Shown here: positions 35,018 through 46,185 of the stretch, piece by piece | Layout of the letters: the number at the start of each line of letters is the position of its first letter | Position numbering within the stretch: the stretch's first letter is position 1 | Assembly: GCA_050011195.1 (NCBI GenBank) | Contig: JBEKJO010000008.1 | Span: 1-64,000 of the forward strand | Direction of reading: 5' to 3' | Length of the DNA stretch: 64,000 nt | From: PALSA-1440 sp050011195 | Lineage (GTDB): Bacteria > Verrucomicrobiota > Verrucomicrobiia > Limisphaerales > UBA8199 | Program-made: the position numbers and the translations under genes | The notes under the pieces: generated by a model | What the model saw: the letters and a program-made list of their open reading frames with translations, nothing else | Told to the model about the DNA's origin: nothing | Database searches by the model: none

Positions 35018-35101
35018 ATCTATGAAATTGCAGCCGCCGACGGTAGTCGGCGCACTTTGCCGCCCCAGGGCAAATCAGCGCCGGTTGCCGTCGGCGGCTA
35101 C
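35018..35101. repeat. Palindromic 'gccgccgacgg' element, copy 1 (intergenic)
   Basis: About 84 bases starting atctatgaaattgcagccgc, with arms cagccgccgacggtagtcgg... and ...ccggttgccgtcggcggcta. The first 40 bases nearly match the copy at the nuoD start (53232). Related copy 3 lies after nuoE (55074). Confidence 0.8.
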
Positions 35102-35139
35102 GGCTTGCTTGAATCCGCCCTGAGCAGCGCGGCGGCGCC

Positions 35140-37230
35140 CTACTCCGCCTGTTGCGCCAGCTTGGCGCGCTTGCTTTCCTCGACGATCTTCTGCTCCGCC
35201 TCGCGCGGCATTTCTTCGTAATGGTTGAAGGCCTCGGAATGCACGCCGCGCCCGCCGGTCAGCGAACGCAGGGTGCTGGAATAGCGGTAAAGCTCTTTGG
35301 CTGGGACCAGCGCCTTGATCAATTGGAAACCGCCCTCCATGTCCATGCCCTGGATTTTGCCGCGCCGGCTGGACAGGTCGCCCATCACCTTGCCCATGCA
35401 ATCCTCCGGGATGCGGATTTCGACCAGGTGAATCGGTTCGAGCAGGCAAGGCCGCGCCTTCTCGAACGACTCTTTGAACCCGAAATAACCGGCGATCTGG
35501 AACGCGATGTCCTTCGAATCCACCGGGTGCATCTTGCCGTCGTAGAACTCGATCTTCACGTCCACCACGCGGTAGCCGGCCAGGATGCCTTCCTCGCACG
35601 CCTTCATCACGCCCTTCTCCACGGAGGGCACGAACACACGGTCCACGTTCTGGCCCGAGAGCGTTTGCGTGAACTCGACCCCGGTGTCGCGCGGCTTGGG
35701 CTCGATGCGCATCCAGACTTCGGCGAACTGGCCGGCGCCGCCCGTCTGCTTCTTATGGCGGTACTTCGAGTCGCCCTTTGTCTTGATGGTCTCGCGATAC
35801 CGCACGCGCGGCTCGATCAATTCCACGTGCACGTTGTAACGGCGGCGGAGGCTCTCGGCGATGACCTCCAGGTGCAGCTCGCCCTGCGCGGACACGATCG
35901 TCTGGCGCAGTTCCGAATCCACCATGTAAAGGAAAGTGGGGTCCTCGTGGTGCAACGCGGCCAGGCCCGAGGCGACCTTATCTTCCTCACCCTTGACGTT
36001 GCTCTTGAGGGACGCGTGAATGTTCGGCTTGGGATACTCGACTTTGGGCAGTGTCACCGGCTTCTTGCCGCCGCACAGCGTGTTGCCCGTGTGCGTGTCC
36101 TTGAGTTTCACCACCGCGCCGATGTCCCCGGCGCTGAGCGTGGGCACGCTCGTGCGCGTCTTGCCGTTGAGCAGGTAGATTTGGCCGATCTTCTCCGTGC
36201 TGCGCCGGGCCGTGTTGTAGAGTTCGCTGCCGAACTTGACCGAGCCGGAATAGACGCGGAAGAATGAAAGCTCGCCAAACTGCGCCTCGCTCATCGTCTT
36301 GAAGACGTAGAGCACCGGGTCGGGATTGGTCAGCGCCACTTCCACCGTGTTGCTGTCCGCATCAACCGCTTCCACCTTGGGCCGGTCCACCGGCGACGAC
36401 CCGTACTTGGCAATGAAATCCATCAGCCGCGCCACGCCGATGTTGCTTTCCGCCGCCGTGCAGAATACCGGCACGAACACCTGCTTCTGGATCGCCGCAT
36501 GAAGGCTGGCGCGAACCTCCTCCTCCGACAGCCCGCCCTGCGCGAAGAACCTCTCCATCAGCGCATCATCGGACTCGGCAATGTATTCGATGAGCTGGTT
36601 GTGCAACTGTTTCGCCCGGTCGGCCAAAGCGCCGGTGGGCGGCGCTTCCGTGAACTTGCCGCTCTTGTCGCCCGCATACGTGATGACCTCGCTGCGCGGC
36701 ACGTCCAGCACCTGGTTGAACCCGGGGCCGGCATTGACGGGTACGGTCAGCGGGAAGACACGGTCGCCGAAGTGTTCCCGGAGCTGCGCCAGCGTCTTGT
36801 CGAAATCGGTCTCCTCTTTGTCGAACGCATTCACGACGATCACCTTCGGGATGCCGTTCCCGGTCGCGCATTTCCAGACCGTGTCGGTGCCGACGCCCAC
36901 TCCGTGGTTGGCGTGCACCACCACCACCGCCAGGTCGCTCACCCGCAGCGCCCCCAACGCTTCGCTGATGAAATCCGCGTAGCCCGGACAATCCAGAATG
37001 TTAAACTTCTTGCCCTGCCACTCCAGGTGCATCAGCGTGGTGGACACCGAAATCTGCCGGTGTTGCTCGCTCTCGTGGTAGTCCGAGACCGTCGAGCCGG
37101 CGGCGATGCTCCCCATGCGGTTGATCACGCCGGCGCACGCCAGCATCGCCTCGCTCAGCATGGTTTTCCCGCACGAAGCATGTCCCGCAATCGCGAAGTT
37201 ACGAATGTCACCCGGTTGATAATCTTTCAT
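35140..37230 (-). CDS. Elongation factor G-like GTPase (EF-G paralogue)
   Basis: 696 residues with the EF-G domain order: G domain, domain II (TNPDPVLYVFKTMSEAQFGELSFFRVYSG), domains III-V ending in GRGVHSEAFNHYEEMP. The P loop is GHASCGKT (16-23) instead of the usual GHVDAGKT of canonical EF-G, the switch II motif is LDCPGYADF, and the guanine-specificity motif NAFDKEE replaces NKMD. These features place it in the EF-G-like paralogue group (often annotated EF-G or FusA2), whose roles include ribosome recycling or are unknown. It is not next to str-operon genes (rpsL, rpsG, tuf), which supports a paralogue rather than the main EF-G. Confidence 0.85.
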   Translation of the reverse strand: MKDYQPGDIRNFAIAGHASCGKTMLSEAMLACAGVINRMGSIAAGSTVSDYHESEQHRQISVSTTLMHLEWQGKKFNILDCPGYADFISEALGALRVSDLAVVVVHANHGVGVGTDTVWKCATGNGIPKVIVVNAFDKEETDFDKTLAQLREHFGDRVFPLTVPVNAGPGFNQVLDVPRSEVITYAGDKSGKFTEAPPTGALADRAKQLHNQLIEYIAESDDALMERFFAQGGLSEEEVRASLHAAIQKQVFVPVFCTAAESNIGVARLMDFIAKYGSSPVDRPKVEAVDADSNTVEVALTNPDPVLYVFKTMSEAQFGELSFFRVYSGSVKFGSELYNTARRSTEKIGQIYLLNGKTRTSVPTLSAGDIGAVVKLKDTHTGNTLCGGKKPVTLPKVEYPKPNIHASLKSNVKGEEDKVASGLAALHHEDPTFLYMVDSELRQTIVSAQGELHLEVIAESLRRRYNVHVELIEPRVRYRETIKTKGDSKYRHKKQTGGAGQFAEVWMRIEPKPRDTGVEFTQTLSGQNVDRVFVPSVEKGVMKACEEGILAGYRVVDVKIEFYDGKMHPVDSKDIAFQIAGYFGFKESFEKARPCLLEPIHLVEIRIPEDCMGKVMGDLSSRRGKIQGMDMEGGFQLIKALVPAKELYRYSSTLRSLTGGRGVHSEAFNHYEEMPREAEQKIVEESKRAKLAQQAE

Positions 37231-37380
37231 AAAGCATCACTGACCATTATTCGATCCCCGTCGGAGCCGACGCTCCAACGGACGGACAATGTAGAGAACG
37301 ACCCGCCATTCGCAAGCCGGGAAATCAACCGGCCACGGCCAGAGTGCAGGACAGAATTCTTCAAGAAGCCGGTGGTGCCA

Positions 37381-37548
37381 TCACCGCGTAGCGGTACGGC
37401 GATGGTAGCCGGGTGCCTTTAGCCCCCGGTCTGAACGTTCAGGCGGGGCCACCGTCGCGTAGCGACGGCTGAACCATCGAGGCCGGGCAATTGCCCAGGC
37501 CGCCGCGCTGGGGCTGCGCCGCGTGAGGGCACGCGGCCTACCGATGGA
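37381..37548. repeat. Composite palindromic repeats
   Basis: Contains several short palindromes: accgtcgcgtagcgacggct (near 37449-37470), ggtagccgggtgcctttagc, and gccgcgctggggctgcgccg. It lies between the EF-G paralogue promoter side and the 37559 gene; 37231-37380 holds no gene seen. Confidence 0.5.
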
Positions 37549-37558
37549 TATTGCGCGC

Positions 37559-37762
37559 TCAAGCCGGCTTGTCGGACTTGCTGTAGGACGGCGCTTCTTC
37601 GCGCAATACACCCGCGTCCGGCGCGGGTTTCGCCGGGCGGATGGAAAGGGCACGTTCACGCAGCACATCCAGCAGGCGGAGCTTCTCAGCCAGCGGGCGC
37701 GCGGCCAGTTCGCGGCGCAGGGCGCGCTTGCTTTCGAGAATCTTTTGCAGGTCAAAACTCAT
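37559..37762 (-). CDS. Small conserved protein paired with a nucleotidyltransferase
   Basis: 67 residues: MSFDLQKILESKRALRRELA, then a KLRLLDVLRERA helix and a polar tail. It overlaps the 3' end of the nucleotidyltransferase gene by four bases (ATGA). Short proteins of this type are common beside such nucleotidyltransferases in environmental genomes; function unknown. The pairing suggests a two-gene module, possibly toxin-antitoxin-like. Confidence 0.65.
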   Translation of the reverse strand: MSFDLQKILESKRALRRELAARPLAEKLRLLDVLRERALSIRPAKPAPDAGVLREEAPSYSKSDKPA

Positions 37763-38286
37763 GGCGCGTCGGCGAGGAATTGCTTCTCAAATCGCTGCCA
37801 CGCGCCCGCTAATCCATGCCGGGCGACGATGGCCTGGAATCGCGCGGCATCCAGCGCGCCGGCTTCGATGAATTGGAGGAGGCGGGCCTTGTCCTTCGGG
37901 CGGCCGGTCTGCAACGCAATGGCGGCGAGGTGTTCGGCGGTGAAGGCGCGAGCCAGCGTGCCCTCCACGTCCTTTGTGACGGCCTCGCGCAGGGCCTCCT
38001 CGGCCAGCGGGCTGGTGGGTGGAAGAAATTGCACGGGCCAGCCGGCGATAATGATGTATTCGCCGTGCATCGCTCCGCCGCGGGCCTTGAGATAATCAAA
38101 AATGGGCTGCGGGCTGACAAGGGCGCTACCCGTTTCCGATTTGAAAGTCACAAAGATGTCCACGTCGAGGGTCGCGCTGGGTTCGAGATAAAACGTCGCA
38201 CCCACCGCGCCGCCGATGGCGTAGCGTTCAATGACGCCGTCGGACTGCATCCGGTTGATCGTGGCGATGACTTCTCGGATGTTCAC
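37759..38286 (-). CDS. Nucleotidyltransferase-fold protein (AbiEii/DUF6036-like)
   Basis: 175 residues. RYAIGGAVGATFYLEPSATLDVDIFVTF has the GG...D.D pattern of minimal nucleotidyltransferases, where the two Asp residues bind metal and nucleotide. The helical C-terminal part (HLAAIALQTGRPKDKARLLQFIEAGALD) matches the AbiEii-like group, in which some members are toxins that modify tRNA. No AbiEi-type antitoxin was found; the partner here is the 67-residue protein. Confidence 0.7.
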   Translation of the reverse strand: MNIREVIATINRMQSDGVIERYAIGGAVGATFYLEPSATLDVDIFVTFKSETGSALVSPQPIFDYLKARGGAMHGEYIIIAGWPVQFLPPTSPLAEEALREAVTKDVEGTLARAFTAEHLAAIALQTGRPKDKARLLQFIEAGALDAARFQAIVARHGLAGAWQRFEKQFLADAP

Positions 38287-38298
38287 GCGGAGAATATA

Positions 38299-38424
38299 TC
38301 AGGCGGCCAGCACCGAGTTAAGTTCTTCCAGCAGGCGCGGCAGTTGCTCCCCGAAGAGTTGATGCGCTTTGCCCAGGCCCCCGCGCTGGTTGAACGGCGA
38401 GAGTTCCAAATCCTCCGGCTCGAT
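38299..38424 (-). pseudogene. C-terminal remnant of a type I restriction HsdR/DEAD-box helicase
   Basis: A 41-codon minus-strand fragment, EDLELSPFNQRGGLGKAHQL ... LLEELNSVLAA, ends in a proper stop at 38299. The FNQRGGLGKAHQLFG...LLEELN...LAA pattern is the C-terminal end of HsdR-like subunits. An in-frame stop lies directly upstream (38425-38427), and the rest of the gene is absent, replaced by the PEP-CTERM gene. Confidence 0.6.
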
Positions 38425-38445
38425 TCACGGGCGGTCTGCCGAGCT

Positions 38446-39087
38446 TCATTGTGTCCGCCTGCCTCTCTTCCATGCACGGCCAAGCCCACAGAGCGCTGCC
38501 AGAGCAACGAGCGTGGCACATGACGGCTCGGGCACGCCGCTGATGACCACGTTGTCGAGCGAAAAGGGAGCATTTAGAATCTCAACCTCATATACGTTCT
38601 GGAAGCTCGAACTGAGGTAAAACGTCTGGAAATTGGCGCTGGTGACGGTAAAATAGTTCGTAGTTGTCAACGTTGGTCCCATAATGTTGTTTTCGTAGCC
38701 GACGACTTCGAGCGTCGGGTTGGAACCAGTCGCGCACCTTGCCGCATCGAAGGAAACGAGGTTGAAGAGGGCCGCGGGTGTCAAGCTGAACTCCAAGCCA
38801 CCCCCGCCCACGAATACGTCTGGGGCCTCCAGGTAACCCGTCCCGTCTTGTGGATACCCAGGGACACCAGGCCCCACAAGGAACAGGCCCCCGTCCGGAA
38901 GAACCGTGAACCGCATCCCTGCTTCGAGGTAGTACGCCATCCCCCCCGAGATTGTTCCGGGCGGCTGGCCTTCAAATGTAACGGTTGTCGTTCCCTGGCC
39001 CAAGCACACCGTCGCGAGGCAAAAGAAAGCCAGCGCCGCCGAGGCCGCGAACCCGATTCGATTCGTGAGCGGTTTGGCGGCTTTCAT
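38446..39087 (-). CDS. PEP-CTERM sorting domain protein
   Basis: 213 residues from ATG 39087 (MKAAKPLTNRIGFAASAALA), with a signal peptide and a beta-sandwich-like body (VTFEGQPPGT... YEVEILNAPFSLDNVVISG). The C-terminus VPEPSCATLVALAALCGLGR plus a basic tail is a PEP-CTERM signal, recognised by an exosortase in bacteria that make extracellular polysaccharide. The exosortase is not in the window. Two conserved Cys lie in the body and transmembrane segment. A related acacaatgaa sequence precedes both this gene and the adjacent hsdR remnant. Confidence 0.85.
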   Translation of the reverse strand: MKAAKPLTNRIGFAASAALAFFCLATVCLGQGTTTVTFEGQPPGTISGGMAYYLEAGMRFTVLPDGGLFLVGPGVPGYPQDGTGYLEAPDVFVGGGGLEFSLTPAALFNLVSFDAARCATGSNPTLEVVGYENNIMGPTLTTTNYFTVTSANFQTFYLSSSFQNVYEVEILNAPFSLDNVVISGVPEPSCATLVALAALCGLGRAWKRGRRTQ

Positions 39088-40091
39088 TGTGTCTGCCTGC
39101 CCGTCAAGGCCGCCGGCGAACAACCGTATGAGCATGGCCTCACCAGCGTCTTGGATTCTCGTCTCCATTCGTTCCTCGGTTGATTACGATTCAAGTTTGC
39201 CCTCTTAGTTTCCTGCACGCCTGCCATTTGTCTTATGGTAGGGCTTTCCTCCCCGAGGGGTCAACCCTTTTTCCAGTGTTTTGCCGAAAATAATGCTCCC
39301 GTTTTTAGAGCATGTTGGCACGCATCAAGTCTGCGAGCGCCACAGGGGAAAATCCGAGGGGCGGAGCGCGGGGAGCCGCCACCCAACAGGGTTGGGAAGA
39401 CCTCCTCTCCACGTTCGTGTCGGCCCCGCCTGCCGCTGCGCACAGCCTCGCACGGTCGCTCTGGCTCATTTAACCCATTTAATCCAGTTAACTCCCATCT
39501 ATACATCAGCACTCCTAATGCCGACGCCACCACCAATATCCTGAGCAGGCCCTCTCCAGGTTCAGGTTCCCCGGAACGCTCACCAGAACACACAACACGC
39601 GACACGAAATCCCGTATCACCGTCAAACTCCCCACCCTCACCACCGCCTGCGCCCAACTGCGCCTCCCGTCGCCAACTGCTGCCGCAGGCGAGCCTCCCG
39701 ATGGGTCACCAACCAAAGCCCTTGATGTTTAACCCTAGAAACCGCACTTGGAGCCGTGATTTCAAGTGCACGGCCAGTCAGAAGTCTCGCCGTATCAAGC
39801 ACTTCGCATGGATGCACCGCAACTGCGCCGCAGTTGGAATGGTTCACCTGTCAGGTGAAGACTTCCCGATTTTGGATTGATACCACTTCCAGCTCGAAGA
39901 TGCACTATTTCCTGTAAGGCAAGCAGGCACAGTAGTTTGTGCCATATTTGAACAGACCTTGGGGGCTACCGCAGGCACGAAGACTACTGCGGGCGGCGGT
40001 GTGGCGGGTATTGGGAGGATCATCGGAGCGGCGTCAGGCCGCAGAGAGACTTCTCAACGCAAAACCTGTCATTTTTGCCGCTCGCACGAAG

Positions 40092-40122
40092 GGGCGCAAG
40101 GGTGTTTTCTGCCCTTGCGCCC
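40092..40122. terminator. Strong hairpin in the repeat-rich region
   Basis: gggcgcaaggg (40092-40102) and cccttgcgccc (40112-40122) form an 11-bp perfect stem with a nine-base loop. No coding gene ends nearby, so its role as a terminator is uncertain; it may be part of a mobile repeat. Confidence 0.4.
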
Positions 40123-40400
40123 ATAGTCGTGTCGGGTTCGACTCTACCGGCAACGGTTCTGAGGCCCGCTCACGGGAGCCGTGGTCTGAGCAATCCACGA
40201 GGCTGGGGGGTACTTATGCTATTTCTATCACACTGTCAAGTAGAGAGTTAAACCCCTTGGCTTCCTCGGCTGAGGGCGAAGCCGCCAGCAGGACTCAGTG
40301 AATAATAGCGGGGGAAACGTGATGCGTGATGCGTGATACGTGATGGGCCCTCGGATGGGGGGAGCGCGGGGGTGAGAATTCCCCGCCCATTTGACGCGCA

Positions 40401-40471
40401 TTGGGACCAGGAACCCCCAGGCAAAGACGGACCCCTCACCCCGGCCCTCTCCCCTTCGGAAGGGGAGAGGG
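40401..40471. repeat. Intergenic copy of the element found inside recD
   Basis: ttgggaccaggaacccccag, then a 28-base core identical to recD 26439-26466, then an aaggggagaggg complement. It supports the view that the coding copy is a mobile element rather than native recD sequence. Confidence 0.8.
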
Positions 40472-40862
40472 AGACTCGTGGTCAGCTCTCTGGCGAATCA
40501 AGGTTCATGGGGGGCGCATCGTCGGAATAGCGCATTTTCGAGCTGGAAGTGGTATGATACCCCAATCGCCTTCTCCCGAACATTTCAAAGGTCGAGACTC
40601 CAAAACAAGCATCTCCTCAGACTTCAACTGCGGCTTCCAGGATGAAACCACGCTTCATCTTCCAACTGCTGGCCAGACCCCACCAGCCACTACCACCCCT
40701 CCATCTTCACCCTCGTTGCTTCTGCCTTCCACCGCCCCCGGCCTCCCGCTGAGCGTGGCCATTTTCACCCGCCACTCCGGCTCCGTTTCAAACCTGTCAA
40801 TGGCCCCGGCAAGGAAATAGGCTGGCGTTTATCGGGCGGCCCGATAGTTTGATTGCCGGTTT

Positions 40863-42062
40863 ATGACGCAACGGTTCAATTCCATCGAATCCTTGGTGGC
40901 CGATTTGCAGCGGGGCAAAATGGTGATCGTGGTGGACGATGCCGACCGCGAGAATGAAGGCGACGTGATCATGGCGGCGCAGTTCGTGACGCCGGCCGCC
41001 GTGAATTTCATGGCCAAGCACGGACGCGGCCTGATTTGCGTGCCGACGACTTCCGAGCGCCTGCAGCAACTGGGCATCGAGCGGATGGTGCGCCAGAACC
41101 GCGACACCTTCCGAACTGATTTCCAGGTCACCGTGGATGCGGCGCGCGGGATTACCACCGGCATCAGCGCCGGCGACCGGGCCGAGACCATCCGGATCAT
41201 GGCCGACCCGACGGCGGCGCCGGACGACCTCGTGCAACCGGGACACGTGTTTCCCCTGCGGGCGCGGCCGGGCGGGGTGTTGCAACGGGCGGGTCACACC
41301 GAGGCGACGGTGGACCTGGTGCAGCTTGCGGGCTGCCGGCCGATCGGGGTGATCTGCGAAATCATGAGCGACGACGGCTCGATGGCCCGGCTGCCGGAGC
41401 TGGTCAAGTTCGCCACCAGGCACCGGCTGAAGATTTGCGCCATTGCCGATCTGATCCAATACCGGCGCGCGCGGGAGAAGCTGGTGGAGCGCATGGAGGT
41501 GGTGAAGCTCCCGACGGACTACGGCGACTTTGATTTATACCTCTACCACTCGAAGCTCGACGGGCAACATCACCTGGCCCTGGTCTGCGGGGAAGTGGCA
41601 GGGAAGCAAAAGGTGTTGGTGCGCGTCCACAGCGAGTGTCTGACGGGCGACGTGTTCGGGTCGCGCCGGTGCGATTGCGGGCCGCAGTTGCATGAAGCGA
41701 TGCGGCAAATTGCGGAAGCCGGCCGCGGCGTGGTGGTGTATATGCGCCAGGAAGGCCGGGGCATCGGCCTGGCGCCGAAAATCAAGGCCTACAAACTGCA
41801 GGAACAGGGCTACGACACGGTGGAGGCCAACCAGAAGCTCGGCTTCGACATGGACCTGCGCGAATACGGCCTGGGAGCGCAGATTCTGGCGGACCTCGGC
41901 CTCAAGACGATTCGCCTGCTGACGAACAACCCGCGGAAGATTGTGGGGCTGGAAGGCTACGGGCTGGAAATCGTCGAGCAGATACCGATCAAGGTGAAAC
42001 CCAATCCCCATAACGCGCGCTATCTGAAGACGAAGCGGGAGAAACTGGGGCATCTGCTGTAA
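40863..42062 (+). CDS. ribBA: Bifunctional 3,4-DHBP synthase / GTP cyclohydrolase II
   Basis: Makes two riboflavin precursors: from ribulose 5-phosphate (N-terminal half) and from GTP (C-terminal half). 399 residues. The N-terminal domain carries DDADRENEGD (25-34) and the HTEATVDL motif. The C-terminal domain has the zinc Cys of SECLTGDVFGSRRCDCG (about 258-272), and GQEGRGIGL-type loop MRQEGRGIGLAPKIKAY. Followed by ribH after a 146-base tandem-repeat spacer, so the two are likely co-regulated. Confidence 0.95.
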   Translation: MTQRFNSIESLVADLQRGKMVIVVDDADRENEGDVIMAAQFVTPAAVNFMAKHGRGLICVPTTSERLQQLGIERMVRQNRDTFRTDFQVTVDAARGITTGISAGDRAETIRIMADPTAAPDDLVQPGHVFPLRARPGGVLQRAGHTEATVDLVQLAGCRPIGVICEIMSDDGSMARLPELVKFATRHRLKICAIADLIQYRRAREKLVERMEVVKLPTDYGDFDLYLYHSKLDGQHHLALVCGEVAGKQKVLVRVHSECLTGDVFGSRRCDCGPQLHEAMRQIAEAGRGVVVYMRQEGRGIGLAPKIKAYKLQEQGYDTVEANQKLGFDMDLREYGLGAQILADLGLKTIRLLTNNPRKIVGLEGYGLEIVEQIPIKVKPNPHNARYLKTKREKLGHLL

Positions 42063-42065
42063 GCA

Positions 42066-42201
42066 AAATGGAGTAATGGAGTGTTGGAGTATTGGAGTGT
42101 TGGAGTATTGGAGTATTGGAGTGATGGAATGATGGAGTATTGGGGTGATGGGCTGGACCAAGACCCCAACACTCCAGCACTCCAGCACTCCAGCACTCCG
42201 T
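42066..42201. repeat. 9-base tandem array with inverted flank between ribBA and ribH
   Basis: Repeats of tggagtatt/tggagtgtt on the left half (42070-42140) and cactccag repeats on the right half (about 42168-42198). The halves are complementary, so the transcript could form a long imperfect hairpin. The spacer is not coding. Confidence 0.8.
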
Positions 42202-42208
42202 TTTCTTT

Positions 42209-42709
42209 ATGCTGAAACCTATCAAATCGAACAGAGTTCACGCGGGTGACGCGCGGTTCGCCATTGTCGCCTCGCAATACAACGCGCCTTACGTCGAGGC
42301 GATGCTGCAGGCGGCGACGGAGGAATTGGAGCGCGCGGGAGCCAGGGAAGTGCTGGTCGTGCGCGTGCCGGGCGCGTACGAGATTCCAGTCGTGGCGGCG
42401 CGTCTCGCCCGGGCAGCTTTCCCGCACACGTCACGCATCACGCGTCGTGCCTCGGCCCCCTCCGCCATCATTTGCCTGGGCGTGATTTTGCGCGGGGAGA
42501 CGGTCCATGCGGCGCACATCGGCGAAGCCGTGAGCCGCGCGCTGATGGAGATTCAGGTGCGACACGAGGTGCCGGTCATCCACGAGGTGCTGCTGCTGGA
42601 AAACGAGGAGCAAGCGCGCGCAAGGTGCCTGGACCCCAAGCGCAACCGGGGCCGGGAAGCGGCGCAGACGGCGCTGGCCATGGCGCAGGTGATGGCCGGT
42701 CTGGCCTGA
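42209..42709 (+). CDS. ribH: 6,7-dimethyl-8-ribityllumazine synthase with repeat-derived loop
   Basis: Condenses the two intermediates downstream of RibBA to give lumazine, the riboflavin precursor. 166 residues; FAIVASQYNAPYVEAML, VVRVPGAYEIPVVAARLA, CLGVILRGETVHAAHI and the conserved tail REAAQTALAMAQVMA are typical. Between RLARAAF and IICLG the family has about 5 residues, but here 13 more (PHTSRITRRASAP) are present, encoded by cacgtcacgcatcacgcgtc, a tandem repeat of the mutY kind in reverse. It lies in the loop after the alpha-1 region, so the enzyme may tolerate it. Confidence 0.93.
   Translation: MLKPIKSNRVHAGDARFAIVASQYNAPYVEAMLQAATEELERAGAREVLVVRVPGAYEIPVVAARLARAAFPHTSRITRRASAPSAIICLGVILRGETVHAAHIGEAVSRALMEIQVRHEVPVIHEVLLLENEEQARARCLDPKRNRGREAAQTALAMAQVMAGLA
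42425..42450. repeat. In-frame repeat inside ribH
   Basis: acgtcacgcatcacgcgtcg matches the complement of the cgtgatgcgtgatgcgtgat tract at 40317. It inserts about 39 bases and keeps the frame. Confidence 0.65.
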
Positions 42710-42754
42710 ATTTCCTTTCGACGCGCCCGCCAATCCTGTCTAACGTTTCGGGCG

Positions 42755-45583
<2,829 letters not shown>

Positions 45584-45699
45584 GAGACTTCACCGAGGCT
45601 GTCGGGCACGAAGCAAAAGGGCGTTCTACGGCTTTCTTGAGCGGCCTGGCTCCCCCCGCAAATTGCCGGTTGCGGCTTCGGCGGGGTTCAGTTAAGATA

Positions 45700-46158
45700 A
45701 TGCACAACATGAAGATAACAGAAGCCCTGGTTGCGGAGCATACCATATTCTTGACCGTATTCGATCAGATCGAGCGGGTGCTGCCCAGCCTCGCCACGCC
45801 AACGGAGGTCAGGACGATGGCCAGCATCATGGAGCGGCTGCTGGAGGAGCACGCCAAGACCGAAACCAACCTCGCCTATCTGGCCCTGGATCATGTGCTG
45901 GCAGACAACGGCGAGCTTAAGCGCATGCACCACGACCATCATGAGATCGACGACCGGTTGCGAAAAGTGCATACGGCAAAGACTTGCGCCGAAGCGCGGC
46001 GCCTCCTGAAGGTGACAATCGCGGGCACGCGTGAGCACTTTCGCGCGGAAGAGCGCAGCGTGTTTCCGTTGCTCGAGAAGGTGCTCCGGCAGGAAACGCT
46101 CGCCGAATTGGGACAGAGCTGGCTGCAGCGGCAGGCAACGCCAGCGAGCCACGCTTAA
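45700..46158 (+). CDS. Hemerythrin HHE-domain protein
   Basis: 152 residues from ATG 45700 (ATG 45709 is an alternative). A four-helix hemerythrin-like fold is indicated by LVAEHTIFL, ERLLEEHAKTETNLAY, RMHHDHHEIDDRLR and TREHFRAEERSVFPLLEKVL, with His and Glu at the expected metal-ligand spacing. Such proteins bind a di-iron centre and sense or buffer oxygen, nitric oxide or iron. The function here is not determined. It follows mutS by 116 bases with no clear promoter. Confidence 0.82.
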   Translation: MHNMKITEALVAEHTIFLTVFDQIERVLPSLATPTEVRTMASIMERLLEEHAKTETNLAYLALDHVLADNGELKRMHHDHHEIDDRLRKVHTAKTCAEARRLLKVTIAGTREHFRAEERSVFPLLEKVLRQETLAELGQSWLQRQATPASHA

Positions 46159-46185
46159 CCCGGCCAACCTGCCGGCGACCGGAGT

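Larger units (their letters stand above)
39088..40862. other. 1.8-kb repeat-rich non-coding region
   Basis: No supported gene. It contains a catttaaccc/gttaac tandem tract (39466-39503), an acgcgacacgaaatcccgta segment (near 39599), a cgtgatg tandem tract (40317-40345) and the 40401-40471 element. It is probably a site where such elements accumulate. Plus-strand ORFs here are translations of repeats. Confidence 0.5.

Noticed and set aside
35140..37230. Ribosomal-protection or peptide-release-factor GTPase
   Set aside because: Domain order and the C-terminus are those of EF-G; no features of RF3, and the TetM-like signature is not clear.
40110..40240. Possible tRNA T-arm or group II intron end (gggttcgactctaccgg, acggttctgaggcccgctc)
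   Set aside because: Neither a full cloverleaf nor a paired domain V could be assembled, and no reverse transcriptase lies nearby.
39939..40301. 120-codon plus-strand ORF in the repeat-rich region
   Set aside because: No similarity to any family, passes through a strong hairpin and has no ribosome binding site.
42066..42201. CRISPR-like array between ribBA and ribH
   Set aside because: Unit is nine bases in tandem with no spacers, and the right half is the reverse complement; not a CRISPR.
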